64,000 nt of DNA, taken from positions 57,254,567 to 57,318,566 of the forward strand of contig NC_068912.1 in NCBI RefSeq assembly GCF_023091745.1, given 5' to 3'. The notes under the pieces are model-generated. The model saw only the letters and a list, made by a program, of their open reading frames with translations. It was not told the origin of the DNA and searched no databases. This stretch comes from Budorcas taxicolor. Taxonomy: Eukaryota > Chordata > Mammalia > Artiodactyla > Bovidae. This document shows, piece after piece, positions 1 through 11,448 of the stretch (its first letter is position 1; every line of letters begins with the position of its first letter). The translations under genes and the position numbers were made by a program.

Positions 1-540
1 TTATTGTGGCAACAACAGCATGATTTGGACTCTCAATTGGCTACTGATGTATTGAATTTACAACATACTGTTTCCTGGTTAGGAGATCAAGTGACTGTGT
101 TAGCTACAAAGAGTGTGTTAAAATGTGATTGGAACTCATCTCACCTATGTGTAACCCCTGTTCCCTTTAATATGAGTGAGGGTTGGGAAAAGGTGAAAAG
201 GTCTTTAGTGGGACACCAGAATTTAACTGCTGAAATTATGGAATTGGAACAAACTATATTGTCAACTTTTAGTAAGACGCTGCCTGATATTCTTGGTTCT
301 GATATACTGAAGAGTCTTCAAGAAGGATTAGATAACCTTAATCCTTTAGGGCATGTATCTACATTGTTAACAACATCCTTTGTGAATACTTTGTTAATTG
401 CTGCTTTATGTTTTATTGCTTTTATAGTCTACTGGCTCTGGCGAAAAGGGAAACAATTAAAAGAAGAAGCTTTGCGTATTCAAGCACTTATTCAGCATCT
501 ACAAGAAAAGAAAGGGGGAGATGTAGGGAACAAGGTATAA
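1..540 (+). pseudogene. ERV env 3' fragment (transmembrane subunit tail), class II
   Basis: Open frame entering from the left edge and ending at TAA 538-540, 178 residues counted from position 4. It holds the C-terminal part of a retroviral transmembrane envelope subunit: a C-x7-C pair (residues 41 and 49), a helical stretch, a hydrophobic membrane segment at about 123-146 followed by a basic RKGK patch, and a short charged cytoplasmic tail. The Cys spacing, the Gly-Gly-Asp-Val-Gly ending and overlap of the last codons with the LTR resemble the betaretrovirus/HERV-K-like class; that assignment is by resemblance. No stop breaks the visible part, but the surface subunit and fusion region lie outside the window, so intactness cannot be judged. 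The product would be a membrane glycoprotein tail; there is no evidence that it is expressed. Confidence 0.8.
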
Positions 541-711
541 AGAAGGTTGAGAAGTGCTTGCAAACGAGACTGTCAACCAGGGCTGAACATTCTTGCAAAC
601 GAGATGTTCTGCCCAGTGTAGGGAACTAGGTTTAAGGAAGGTTGAGAAGTGCTTGCAAACGAGACTCTCAACCAGGGCTGAACATTCTTGCAAACGAGAT
701 GTTCAGCTAAG
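522..711 (+). repeat. 95-bp tandem duplication with four hairpins in LTR U3
   Basis: Units 522-616 and 617-711 are near identical. Each holds two copies of CTTGCAAACGAGA (starts 557, 592, 652, 687). Every copy sits in the loop of an inverted repeat. In unit 2 the stems are perfect: GGTTGAGA 640-647 with TCTCAACC 666-673, and GCTGAACAT 677-685 with ATGTTCAGC 699-707. Unit 1 has the same stems with one mismatch each. A weaker fifth version (AACAT 736-740, ATGTT 756-760) follows. Confidence 0.85.
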
Positions 712-1040
712 AATCCTGTTTGTTCCCGTGGGAAAAGAACATTTCTTGCACACAAGGATGTTTCTCTGATTCCTCAAAAGGAACAGACCCTGGGACAAAA
801 CGGATTCTAAGTTGATAAAGAAGTTCCCCAAAACACAGTCTTAGCTGCAGTAAATAAGTCAAGGTAAAGGTTATCTCTCCCTGCGCCTGCGCACTGTATA
901 GTCTCTGAATCATAGTGCTTGGCAGCTTGCCCTGTAGCTTGTTGTGCTAGGGATATAAAATAAAGTAGCTGTAAGAAGCAAGTGTTAAATATATAAAGAT
1001 TTAAATCACTCTGCAGTGTTGGTGTTTCATTCCGTCTCCA
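522..1040 (+). mobile_element. 3' LTR of class II ERV
   Basis: The LTR appears to begin TGTAGGGAAC at 522, inside the env frame, and to end ...CTCCA at 1040. TATAAAA at 954-960 overlaps an AATAAA at 959-964, so promoter and poly(A) signals nearly coincide. Beyond 1040 the sequence (GCACCTGTATAATGCC...) reads like an ancient MIR/L2 tail, which sets the right boundary. The 6-bp target duplication typical of class II elements would be GCACCT at 1041-1046, but its partner lies off the window. The 5' part carries a 95-bp tandem duplication. Confidence 0.75.
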
Positions 1041-2192
1041 GCACCTGTATAATGCCATACATGGAGTGGGCACTCGGTGATATTATATTTCATTTTCATA
1101 AACATGTTTTCTTTATTTATGACTTATTTGCAATGGAATACTCAGAATTTTTTGGGTAAAGTTGTTCCAGTTTTATCCTTTTAAATACTTGAATATTTTC
1201 TGTAAATACTTCATTGGATATTTAGAAATTTTTTCAGATGCCCTGGTCAGCTGTCCTCAAACACATTTGCTATTTCCTCCTACTCTGCCTGTTCTAGAAG
1301 TTTGGAGACTTCTTCCCATCTAGGGTTCTATCTAGCTCTTTATTTCCCCAGGGTGATCTCATTCAGTCTTATCAGCTGATGACTCTCAGACTTGATGTGT
1401 CTGTACTGGAAATTCCAGATGGATGTAACTTAGTATCTTCTTGACATCTTTATTGGGATGATTAATGATGGACAGGGAGGCCTGGCGTGCTGCGATTCAT
1501 GGGGTCACAAAGAGTCAGACACAACTGAGCGACTGAATTGAACTGAACTGAATTAGTATCTCAAACCTGACATATCCTAAATAGAGTTTAAGTATTTATT
1601 TATTTATTGACAATAACAAATTCTTATCCTCTTGTAAAGAAGTAGAATGATCTTTCATCATTGTAAGTTACTTTTGCTGTAAAAAGTAACAGCAAAACAA
1701 ATGTTATCCCCCTTCTGATGAATCAATGACAGCTTCCTACTAAGACTTACACCTCTAAAAGCCAGCCAAGCAGCAACAGCTTAACTTAAATGACCATACT
1801 CTGGGTTGTAGTCAATTGATCCCTAAATGTTTCCATTTGTGATATTCCACTATTTCCTGAACTTCCTCCTGGAAATCCCGAATAATAGTGGTTTGTTTTC
1901 TTTAGAGGCTTCACCTGGAAACAAATTTCCTTTTTGTTTAATACAGAAAAGAGTCTAATTTTGCTTTCAATTACTTAATGGAGGCCTCTTCATTTTATTC
2001 CCTTCAATCGATGCTTCCCCAATTTTCTTCATACCATTATGGCATCATCATCTTCCACATGTAGCACATCCTACATATCAGTAACTTATGACAACTGTAC
2101 CTTCAAAATTTGTTTTGAATCTATCTGGTAGAGCATAATGGCTAAGTGTGTGAATTGAAGCCACACTACCAGCTTTTCTATTAATACTAAAT
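1041..2192 (+). repeat. Ancient L2/MIR sequence
   Basis: 1041-1085 resembles a MIR/L2 3' tail (gtgggcactc...). About 1240-1466 and 1554-1740 resemble an L2 fragment, including a recognisable 'gatgactctcagacttgatgtgtct' type stretch, split by a short BovB tail. 1741-2192 shows nothing I can assign apart from a possible MIR core near 2125-2165. No gene is seen. Confidence 0.5.
1467..1553 (+). mobile_element. BovB 3' tail (5'-truncated copy)
   Basis: About 87 bp of the BovB 3' end: the 'gatggacagggaggcctgg' segment, the 'cacaaagagtcagacac' segment, and the terminal GACTGAATTGAACTGAACTG repeats. It sits inside the L2 fragment. This is a heavily 5'-truncated insertion with no coding capacity. Confidence 0.85.
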
Positions 2193-2202
2193 ACACAAGT
2201 CA

Positions 2203-3776
2203 AGAACTTTACAAAAAAGATCTTCACGACCCAGATAATCACGATGGTGTGATCATTCACCTAGAGCCAGACATCCTGGAATGAAGTGGACCCGAGAAAG
2301 CATCACTACGAACAAAGCTAGTGGCAGTGATGGAATTCCAGTTGAGCTATTTCAAATCCTGAAAGATGATGCTGTGAAAGTGCTGCACTCAATATGCCAG
2401 CAAATTTGGAAAACTCAGCAGTGACCACAGGATTAGAAAAGGTCAGTTTTCATTCCAATCCCAAGGAAAGGCAATGCCAAAGAATGCTCAGACTACCACA
2501 CAATTGCACTCATCTCACACGCTAGTAAAGTAATGCTCAAAATTCTTCAAGCCAGGCTTCAGCAATACGTGAACAGTGAACTTCCTGATGTTCAAGCTGG
2601 TTTTAGAAAAGGCAGAGGAACCAGAGATCAAATTGCCAACATCTGCTGAATCATCGAAAAAGCAAGAGAGTTCCAGAAAAACATCTATTTCTGCTTTATT
2701 GACTATGCCAAAGCCTTTGACTCTGTGATCACAATAAACTGTGGAAAATTCTGAAAGAGATGGGAATACGAGACCACCTAACCTGCCTCTTGAGAAATCT
2801 GTATGCAGGTCAGGAAGCAACAGTTAGAACTGGACATGGAACAACAGACTGGTTCCAAATAGGAAAAGGAGTATGTCAAGGCTGTATATTGTCACCCTGC
2901 CTATTTAACTTATATGCAGAGTACATCATGAGAAACGCTGGGCTGGAAGAAGCACAAGCTGGAATAATTGCCAGGAGAAATATTGATAACCAGATATGCA
3001 GATAACACCACCCTTATGGCAGAAAGTGAAGAGGAAAAAAAAGCCTCTTGATGAAAGTGAAAGAGGAGAGTGAAAAAGTTGGCTTAAAGCTCAACATTCA
3101 GAAAACGAAGATCATGGCATCTGGTCCCATCACTTCATGGGAAATAGATGGGAAACAGTGGATATAGTGTCAGACTTTATTTTGGGGGGCTCCAAAATCA
3201 CTGCAGATGGTGACTGCAGCCATGGAATTAAAAGACGCTTACTCCTTGGAAGAAAAGTTATGACCAACCTACATAGTATATTCAAAAGCAGAGACATTAC
3301 TTTGCTGACTAAGGTCCGTCTAGTCAAGGCTACCTATGGTTTTTCCAGTAGTCATGTATGGATATGAGAGTTGGACTGTGAAGAAAGCTGAGCGCCGAAG
3401 AATTGATGCTTTTGAACTGTGGTGTTGGAGAAGACTCTTGAGAGTCCCTTGGACTGCAAGCGGATCCAACCAGGACTGATTCTAAAGGAAATCAGTCCTG
3501 GGTGTTCATTGGAAGGATGGTGCTGAGGCTGCAACTCCAATACTTTGGCCACCTCATGCAAAGTGTTGACTCATTGGAAAAGACTCTGATGCTGGAAGGG
3601 TTTAGGGGCAGGAGAAGAAAGGGATGACAAAGGATGAGATGGCTGGATGGCATCACTGACTCAATGCACATGAGTTTAGGTGAACTCTGGGTGTTGCTGA
3701 TGGACAAGGAGGCCTGGCGTGCTGCAATTCATGGTGTCGCAAAGAGTCAGACACGACTGAGCGACTGAACTGACTG
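2203..3776 (+). mobile_element. BovB LINE (RTE), 5'-truncated, with exact TSD
   Basis: A 1.57-kb BovB copy flanked by perfect ACACAAGTCA target-site duplications at 2193-2202 and 3777-3786. It covers the reverse-transcriptase region through the 3' GACTGAACTGA tail. The frame is broken repeatedly: an early stop near 2423, a one-base loss near 2727 (GTGATC where other copies in the window have GTGGATC), and a run of As near 3036. Recognisable RT pieces are the 'ctgctttattgactatgccaa' motif-A region (2690-2710) and a damaged YADD region near 2993-3005. Confidence 0.93.
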
Positions 3777-3786
3777 ACACAAGTCA

Positions 3787-5068
3787 CTTAAGCTTTTTGT
3801 GCTTTAACATAATAACAGTACTTATTAATGCTTCACATAAGAAGTGGGAGCATGAACTAAACCAGTGCACACAAAGTACAGAGAACAGTGCCTGGCACAT
3901 AATAAATGTCACATACAGATTAACTTTTATCATTGTGATTACCACACTCATCCAAGCTACTCTTATCTCTGCAATAACCTGGTAATTAGCATACCTGCTT
4001 CCACCCTTGTCTGGCCCAAATCCAGTTTCCACATGGTAACAAGAATAATCTATTTATAAAATCAACTTCATTAAAGTATAATTTACATACAAAAATGTTT
4101 CCATTTTTAGCATACACTTCTCTAAATTTTGAAAACTTTTACACCCATGTTACATAATCACAGTCAAGGTATAGAACATTTCCATTCTGTCAAACAGTTC
4201 CCTAGTTTCCCCTTTTAGTCAGCCCTTCTCCCCCACTCCAGCCCCCAGAAACCACTAATCTAATTTCTGTCAGTGTATTAGTTTATAGTAACTATGATTT
4301 CATATAATGTAATTGCATACTTGGTTTTTTGTTTCTTGAGTTTTTTGGTGTCTGGTTCCTTTCAGGAAGTGTGTTTTTGAAATTCATCCATATTGTGGCA
4401 TGTTGTTCATTACTGTTTATTATTGAATTTCACTGTATTAAGACACTGCAATTTGCTTATCCATTTACCAGTTGAAGAACATTTATTTTTCTCCTCCTAC
4501 TGTTTGGTTATCATGAATAAAACAGCAGTAAACATTTGTGTAAACTCTGAGTGGATAATAAAAATTGTTTAAAATTTTTGACTTTTATTAATAACAACAT
4601 TTTAAAGAATTCTTTTAGTGCACATGTGCACATATTATTTTGGGATATATAATTCACAGTGGAATTTCTCAGTTACTGGGTTTATATATGTTCAGCTAGA
4701 CTAGATAATGCTCAAGGGTTTTCTGAAGTTTGTCTCCCAAATTTGATAAAGACATGAATCTGTATATCCAGGAAGATCAGTAAACCTTAAAAAATAAATT
4801 CAGAGATCTATGGTGAGACCATTACTAGATATTTTCCAGTAATATTAATAGCTGATTACTTATCAGAAACCATGTAGGCCCGAAGGTAGTGGGATGGTTT
4901 AGTGAAAATGCTGAAAGAAGAAAACCTGCCAATTTAAGAATTCTATATAGGAAAAAACTATCCTGAGGAAGTAGAATCAACCTAAATGTCCATTAAGTTA
5001 TGAATAGATAAACAAAATATGATATATTCAGGAATGGAATATTACTCATCCATAAAAAGGAATGAAGT
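3787..5068. repeat. L1 (ancient) 3'-region fragments
   Basis: About 4056-4560 reads like an antisense L1M 3' region (attaaagtataatttacatac, then the 'gaaattcatccatattgtggcatg' block). About 4900-5068 is L1 in the sense direction, ending 'cataaaaaggaatgaagtactg', and it resumes at 7096 beyond a BovB insertion. 3787-4055 is unassigned. No gene is seen. Confidence 0.55.
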
Positions 5069-5078
5069 ACTGTTACAT

Positions 5079-7085
5079 CAGTTCAGTTCAGTTCAGTCGC
5101 TCAGTCATGTCTGACTGTGACCCCATGAATCGCAGCACGCCAGGCCTCCCTGTCCATCACCATCTCCCGGAGTTCACTCAAACTCATGGCCATCGAGTCG
5201 GTGATGCCATCCAACCATCTCATCCTCGGTCGTCCCCTTCTCCTCCTGCCCCCAATCCCTCCCAGCATCACAGTCTTTTCCAATGAGTCAACTCTTCGCA
5301 TGAGGTACTGGAGTTTCAGCTGTAGCATCATTCCTTCCAAAGAAATCCCAGGGCTGATCTCCTTCAGAATGGACTGGTTGGATCTCCTTGTAGTCCAAGG
5401 GACTCACAAGAGTCTTCTCCAACACCACAGTTCAAAAGCATCAATTCTTCGGTGCTCAGCTTTCTTCCACAGTCCAACTCTCACATCCATACATGACCAC
5501 AGGGAAAACCATAGCCTTGACTAGATGGACCTTTGTTGGCAAAGTAATATCTCTGCTTTTTAATATGCTATCTAAGTTGGTCATAACTTTCCTTCCAAGG
5601 AGTAAGCATGTTTTAATTTCATGGCTGCAGTCACCATCTGCAGTGATTTTGGAGCCCCAGAAAATAAAGTCTGACACTGTTTCCACTGTTTCCCCATCTA
5701 TTTCCCATGAAGTGATGGGACCAGATGCCATGATCTTCATTTTCTGAATGTTGAGCTTTAGGCCAACTTTTTCACTCTCCTCTTTCACTTTCATCAAGAG
5801 GCTTTTTAGCTCCTCTTCACTTTCTGCCATAAGGGTGGTGTCATCTGCATATCTGAGGTGATTGATATTTCTCCTGGCAATCTTGATTCCAGCTTGTGCT
5901 TCTTCCAGCCTAGCGTTTCTCATGATGTACTCTGCAGAGAAGTTAAATAAGCAGAGTGACAATATACAGCCTTGACATACTCCTTTTCCTATTTGTAACC
6001 AGTCTGTTGTTCCATGTCCAGTTCTAACTGTTGCTTCCTGACCTGCATACAGGTTTCTTAGGAGGCCGGTCAGGTGGTCTGGTATTCCCATCTCTTTCAG
6101 AATTTTCCATAGTTTATTGTGATCCACACAGTCAAAGGCTTTGGCATAGTCAATAAAGCAGAAATAGATGTTTTTCTGGAACTCTTTTGCTTTTTCGATG
6201 ATCCAGCAGATGTTGGCTATTTGATCTCTGGTTTCTCTGCCTTTTCTAAAACCAGGTTGAACACCTGGAACGTCACTGTTCACATATTGCTGAAGCCTGG
6301 CTTGGAGAATTTTGAGCATTACTTTACTAGAGTGTGAGATGAGTGTAGTTGTGTGATAGTCTGAGCATTCTTTGGCATTGTCTTTCTTAGGGATTGGAAT
6401 GAAAACTGACCTTTTCCAGTCCTGTGGCCACTGCTGAGTTTTCCATATTTGCTGGCATATTGAGTGCAGCACTTTCACAGCATCATCTTTCAGGGTTTTA
6501 AAAAGCTCAACTGAAATTCCATCACCTCCACTAGCTTTGTTCACAGTGATGCTTTCTAAGGCCCACTTGACTTCACATTTCAGAATGTCTGGCTCTAGGT
6601 GAGTGATCACATCATCATGATTATCTGGGTCGTGAAGATCTATTTTGTACAGTTCTTCTGTGTATTCTTGCTACCTCTTCTTAATATCTTCTGCTTCTAT
6701 TAGGTCCATACCATTTCTGTCCTTTATCGAGCCCATCTTTGCATGAAATGTTCCCTTGGTATCTCTAATTTTCTTGAAGAGATCTCTAGTCTTTCCCATT
6801 CTGTTGTTTTCCTCTATTTATTTGCATTGATCACTGACGAAGGCTTTCTTAGTTCTTCTTGCTATTCTTTGGAACTCTGCATTCAGATGCTTATATCTTT
6901 CCTTTTCTCTTCTCTTCTTTTCACAGCTATTTCTAAGTCCTCCCCAGACAGCCATTTTGCTTTTTTGCTATTCTTTTCCGTGGAGATGGTCTTGATCCCT
7001 GTCTCCTGTACAATGTCATGAACCTCCATCCATAGTTCATCAGGCAGTCTATCTGTCAGATTTAGTCCCTTAAATCTATTTCTCC
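5079..7085 (-). mobile_element. BovB LINE (RTE), about 2.0 kb, inserted in L1
   Basis: Antisense BovB copy from its GAACTGAACTG tail (low-coordinate end) through reverse transcriptase to sequence upstream of RT. It splits an older L1 whose text reads through from 5068 to 7096. The flanks ACTGTTACAT (5069-5078) and ACTGTTTCAT (7086-7095) match at 9 of 10 positions and are the likely target duplication. It contains a 384-codon open stretch with RT motifs. Confidence 0.93.
5456..6610 (-). pseudogene. BovB reverse transcriptase open fragment (384 codons)
   Basis: The longest open reading stretch in the window. It holds a partial RTE-type reverse transcriptase: FIDYAKAFD (motif A, residues 152-160), the QGCILS motif-B region near 213-218, and YADD (motif C, 254-257) with both catalytic aspartates. 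Such proteins copy LINE RNA into DNA at a nicked target. The endonuclease domain of the full protein is absent here because the element is 5'-truncated, and the frame ends in the thumb/C-terminal region, so it cannot be a complete enzyme. Openness here reflects a recent insertion rather than constraint. Confidence 0.85.
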
Positions 7086-7095
7086 ACTGTTTCAT

Positions 7096-8035
7096 GCTAT
7101 AACATAAATGAACATTGAAACCATGATGCCAAGCTAGACACAAAGGCCATATATTTTATGATTCCATTGATATTAATTGTTTAGCATAAGTTAACTCATG
7201 GTGACAGAAAGTAGCCTTGTCATTGCCAGGAGCTTGGGGGAGGTGAGAAGAAATAGGAAGTGACTGCTTAATGGGAATGGGATTTCTTTCTGGGGTGATG
7301 AAATGTTCTAGTGTTAGATAACGGTGATGATTGCACAGCATTGTGAATGTATTAAACGACCCTGAATTGGATTAGTTACATTTCTACATTATTATGAAAA
7401 GTAATTGTAATGACTATGTCTTTAGTGGTAGATTTTTTTTTAAGAAGGGCACTTGGAGTTAACTCTGGCAACAAAGTTTTTCTAATCTCAATATTACCAG
7501 ATGGCTGCCAACTCAGTGTATATTTAAGGGTTTACACTTTAAAATGCTTGAACTGGTAAATTTACACCATGTATTTATAGTGTTCAGTTATAAATTAAAT
7601 AAAATAAATGTTCTTGAGTCCATATGACATGAATAAAAATAGGGAGAATGGAGAAATGATAAATCTTAAAGCATTGCTCAGGAAAATTATATAGATGATC
7701 TTATTTGCAAAGCAGAAATAGAGACACAGCTGTAGGGAACAAATGTATGGCTACTAAAGGGGAATGATAGGGTGGGAGAGATTGGGAGACTGGGATTGAC
7801 ATGTGTGCATTTTGATACTATGTATAAAATAGATAACTAAAGAGAACCTGATAAGCATTAGCTTATGGCAGGGAACTCTAATAGATGCTCTGTGGTGACC
7901 TAAATGGAAAGAAAATCTAAAAAAGAGAGGATTATGTATATGTATAGCTGATTCATTTTACTATGCAGTAGACATTAACACAAAATTGTAAAGCAACTAC
8001 ACAGTCCAATAAAAATAATTTTTAAAAATAGACAC
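7096..8035 (+). mobile_element. L1 3'-end sequence (two pieces)
   Basis: 7096-7390 continues the L1 interrupted at 5068 (gctataacataaatgaac..., 'tatattttatgattccatt'). 7640-8035 is a ruminant L1 3' end: the 'gggattgacatgtgtgcat' block, 'ctctgtggtgacctaaatgg', and the terminal 'tccaataaaaataattttt' with AATAAA. Confidence 0.7.
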
Positions 8036-8119
8036 AAAATCTTAAAGTATTGCTGTTAATAAATATGGAAGGAATGAAGAAATAGAAATCATCATTAGAA
8101 CATCATGGAAATATTATTG

Positions 8120-9030
8120 CAGGCAAAGCCTGTCTTTTCATATGCTTGTTTACCACCTGTATAACTTCTTTGGTGAATATTTGTTCAGATCCTATTGCTC
8201 ACTTTTTTGAGTTGTTTATATTTTTCATGCTGAGTTACACATTTGTTATTGGACATGTGGTTTAAAGCATTTCCCCCAGGTGTCTTTTCATTTTTTAGCA
8301 GTGTCTTTTGCAGAGTAAAAGTTTTCCATTTTTTATAAAGTTAATTATCAATTTTTTTAGATCATCATACTTTTGATTTCTATCTAACAACTCATCTCCA
8401 AAGCATATAGATTTTCTAATTGCTTTTCTTCTAGAAATTTTATAATTTTATTTTTTATATTTAGATCTATGATTAATTTTTGAGAATTTTTGTATAAGTC
8501 TTTTTAGCTATGTGTTACAAATTTTATTTCTTTTTTTGGCCAATGAATGTCCAACCTTTTCAGCATTATTTGTTGAACTGCTATTTTCTCATTTAAATTT
8601 CCTTTGCTTTTTTGGGGGGGTCAAAAATCAACTGTCTATATTTGTGTAGGTCTATTTCTGGACTCTATTCTGTTACACTGATCTGTGTGTTTGCCCTTTT
8701 GCCAATACCACACTCCTTTGATTACTGTAGCTTTATTGACTGATTGTTTAACTATGGATCAGTTTCTTTTCTTCCCTCTAGTTTTATTGAGATGTCATTG
8801 GCAAATAGAGTTATAAGATATTCATTTGTTTATTAAAAAATAAATATACATGATATATAAATTTCAATTGCATACATTTAATATATATGTTAATTACATG
8901 CATCTATATATTGTAACCTGACTGCCATTGTAGCAATAATTAGTACCTTTACCATGTTATATAATTATTCTTTCTATTTATTGGTTGAAATAATTAAATT
9001 CTAGCCTCTTAGCAAGTTTGATGATTATAG
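8120..9030 (-). mobile_element. Older L1 fragments, antisense
   Basis: AT-rich sequence with typical antisense L1 phrases: 'gtgtcttttgcagagtaaa', 'caactcatctccaaagc', 'ggtctatttctggactcta', 'gattactgtagctttattg'. 8780-9030 resembles an L1M 3' UTR. No coding capacity remains. Confidence 0.6.
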
Positions 9031-9675
9031 TCTCATAGCACTGTTGTCAGAGAAGATACTTGATATAATTTCAATTTTCTTAAATTTACTGAGAAATTTG
9101 TGGTCCAAGATGTGGTCTATCCTGGAGAATGTTCCTGCACTTGAGAAAAAATTGTATTCTTCTGCATTTGGATGGAAAGCCCTGAAGATATCTATTAGGT
9201 CCATTTGGTCTAATGTTTCATTTAAGGTTTGTGTTTCCTTACCGATTCTCTGTTTTGATGCCCTGTCCATTGGTGTAAGTGATGTGTTAAAGTCCCCTAC
9301 TATTATTGCATTACTGTCAGTTTCCCCTCTTACGCCTATTTAGTGTTTGCCTTATGTATTGAGGTGCTCCTATGTTGGGTGCATAAATATTTACAATTTT
9401 TATGTCTTCTTCTTGGATTGATGCCTTGATCATTATGTAGTGTCCTTCTTTGTCTCTTATAATAGTCTTTATTTTAAAGTCTATTTTGTTTGAAATAAGG
9501 ATTGCCATTCTGGATTTCTTTTGGTTTCCATTGACATGGAATATCTTTTTCCATCTTTTTACTTTCAGTCTGTATGTGTCTCTAGGTCTGAAGTGGGTCT
9601 CTTGTAGGCTGCATATATATGGGTCTTGTTTTGTATCCAGTCAGTCTGTGTCTTTTGGTTGGTGCACTTAATTTG

Positions 9676-11066
9676 CTTACAGAAACTCAGCAGTGGCCAT
9701 AGGACTGGAAAAGGTCAGTTTTCATTCCAATCCCAATGAAAGGGAATGCCAAAGAATGCTCAAACTACTGCACAATTGCACTCATCTCACACGGTAGTAA
9801 AATAATGCTCAAAATTCTCCAAGCCAGGCTTCAGCAATACATGAACTGTGACCTTCCAGATGTTCAAGCTGGCTTTAGAAAAGGCAGAGGAACCAGAGAT
9901 CAAATTGCCAACATCCGCTGGATCATCGAAAACTCAAGAGAGTTCCAGAAAAACATCTATTTCTGCTTTATTGACTATGCCAAAGCCTTTGACTCTGTGA
10001 TCACAATAAACTGTGGAAAATTCTGAAAGAGATGGGAATACCAGACCACCTGACCTGCCTCTTGAGAAATCTATATGCAGGTCAGGAAGCAACAGTTAGA
10101 ACTGGACATGGAACAACAGACTGGTTCCAAATAGGAAAAGGAGTATGTCAATGCTGTATATTGTCACCCTGCCTATTTAACTTATATGCAGAGTACATCA
10201 TGAGAAACGCTGGGCTGGAAGAAGCACAAGCTGGAATCAAGATTGCCGGGAGAAATATCAATCACCTCAGATATGCAGATGACACCACCCTTATGGCAGA
10301 AAGTGAAGAGGAGCTAAAAAGCCTCTTGATGAAAGTGAAAGAGGAGAGTGAAAAAGTTGGCCTAAAGCTCAACATTCAGAAAATGAAGATCATGGCATCT
10401 GGTCCCATCACTTCATGGGAAATAGATGGGGAAACAGTGGAAACAGTGTCAGACTTTATTTTGGGGGGCTCCAAAATCACTGCAGATGGTGACTGCAGCC
10501 ATGAAATTAAAAGACTCTTACTCCTTGGAAGGAAAGTGATGACCAACCTAGATAGTATATTCAAAAGCAGAGACATTACTTTGCCGAATAAGGTCCGTTT
10601 AGTCAAGGCTATGGTTTTTCCTGTGGTCATGTATGGATGTGAGAGTTGGACTGTGAAGAAGGCTGAGCACCGAAGAATTGATGCTTTTGAACTGTGGTGT
10701 TGGGGAAGACTCTTGAGAGTCCCTTGGACTGCAAGGAGATCCAACCAGTCCATTTGGAAGGAGATCAACTCTGGGATTTCTTTAGAAGGAAGGATGCTAA
10801 AGCTGAAACTCCAGTACTCTGGCCACCTCATGCAAAGAGCTGACTCATTGGAAAAGACTCTGATGCTGGGAGGGATTGGGGGCAGGAGGAGAAGGGAACG
10901 ACCGAGGATGAGATGGCTGGATGGCATCACTGACTCGATGGACGTGAGTCTGAGTGAACTCCGGGAGAAGGTGATGAACAGGGAGGCCTGGCCTGCTGCA
11001 GTTCATGGGGTCGCAAAGAGTTGGACATGACTGAGCGACTGAACTGAACTGAACTGAACTGAACTG
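9676..11066 (+). mobile_element. BovB LINE inserted in L1
   Basis: Sense BovB, 1.39 kb, from the 'cagcagtggccataggactgg' region to GAACTGAACTGAACTGA. L1 sequence resumes directly after it. It has two open stretches separated by a one-base deletion (GTGATC near 9998), the same lesion as in the copy at 2203-3776. Confidence 0.92.
9736..11030 (+). pseudogene. BovB RT pseudogene, two frames (9736-10026 and 10032-11030)
   Basis: The first frame carries the RT fingers and the FIDYAKAFD motif. The second (332 codons) carries the motif-B region (with QCCILS in place of the QGCILS seen in sister copies), YADD and the C-terminal segment to the end of the ORF. The break is a single missing base between them. 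The Gly-to-Cys change in motif B is a further mark of decay. Non-functional. Confidence 0.85.
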
Positions 11067-11399
11067 ATTGATATATGTGTTCTTATTGGCATTTTCTTAG
11101 TTTGCTTTGGGTTTGTTTTTGTAGGTCTTTCTTTTCTCTTGCGTTTACTGGCTACATATATCCCTTAAGTATTTGTTGTAAGGCTTCTTTGCTGGTGCTA
11201 AATTCTCTTGACTTTTGCTTGTCTATAAAGCTTTTGAGTTCTCCGTCAATTTTGAATGAGATCTTTGCCAGATATAGTAATCTTGGTTGTAGATTTTTCT
11301 CTTTCAGTACTTTAAATATATCCTGCCATTCCCTTCTGATCTACAGAATTTCTGCTGAAAGATCCACTGTTAATTGTATGGGATTTCCCTTGTATGTTC

Positions 11400-11448
11400 A
11401 GTTCAGTTCAGTTCAGTTGCTCAGTCGTGTCTGACTCTTTGTGACTCA
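11400..11448 (-). mobile_element. BovB 3' tail, 49 bp
   Basis: TTCAGTTCAGTTCAGTTCAG plus 'ttgctcagtcgtgtctgac', the reverse of a BovB 3' end, inserted in the antisense L1 ORF1 region. An extreme 5' truncation. Confidence 0.8.

Noticed and set aside
557..699. Regularly spaced direct repeats as a CRISPR array
   Set aside because: Eukaryotic LTR context, only four 13-bp copies, spacers that are themselves duplicated and form stems with flanking sequence.
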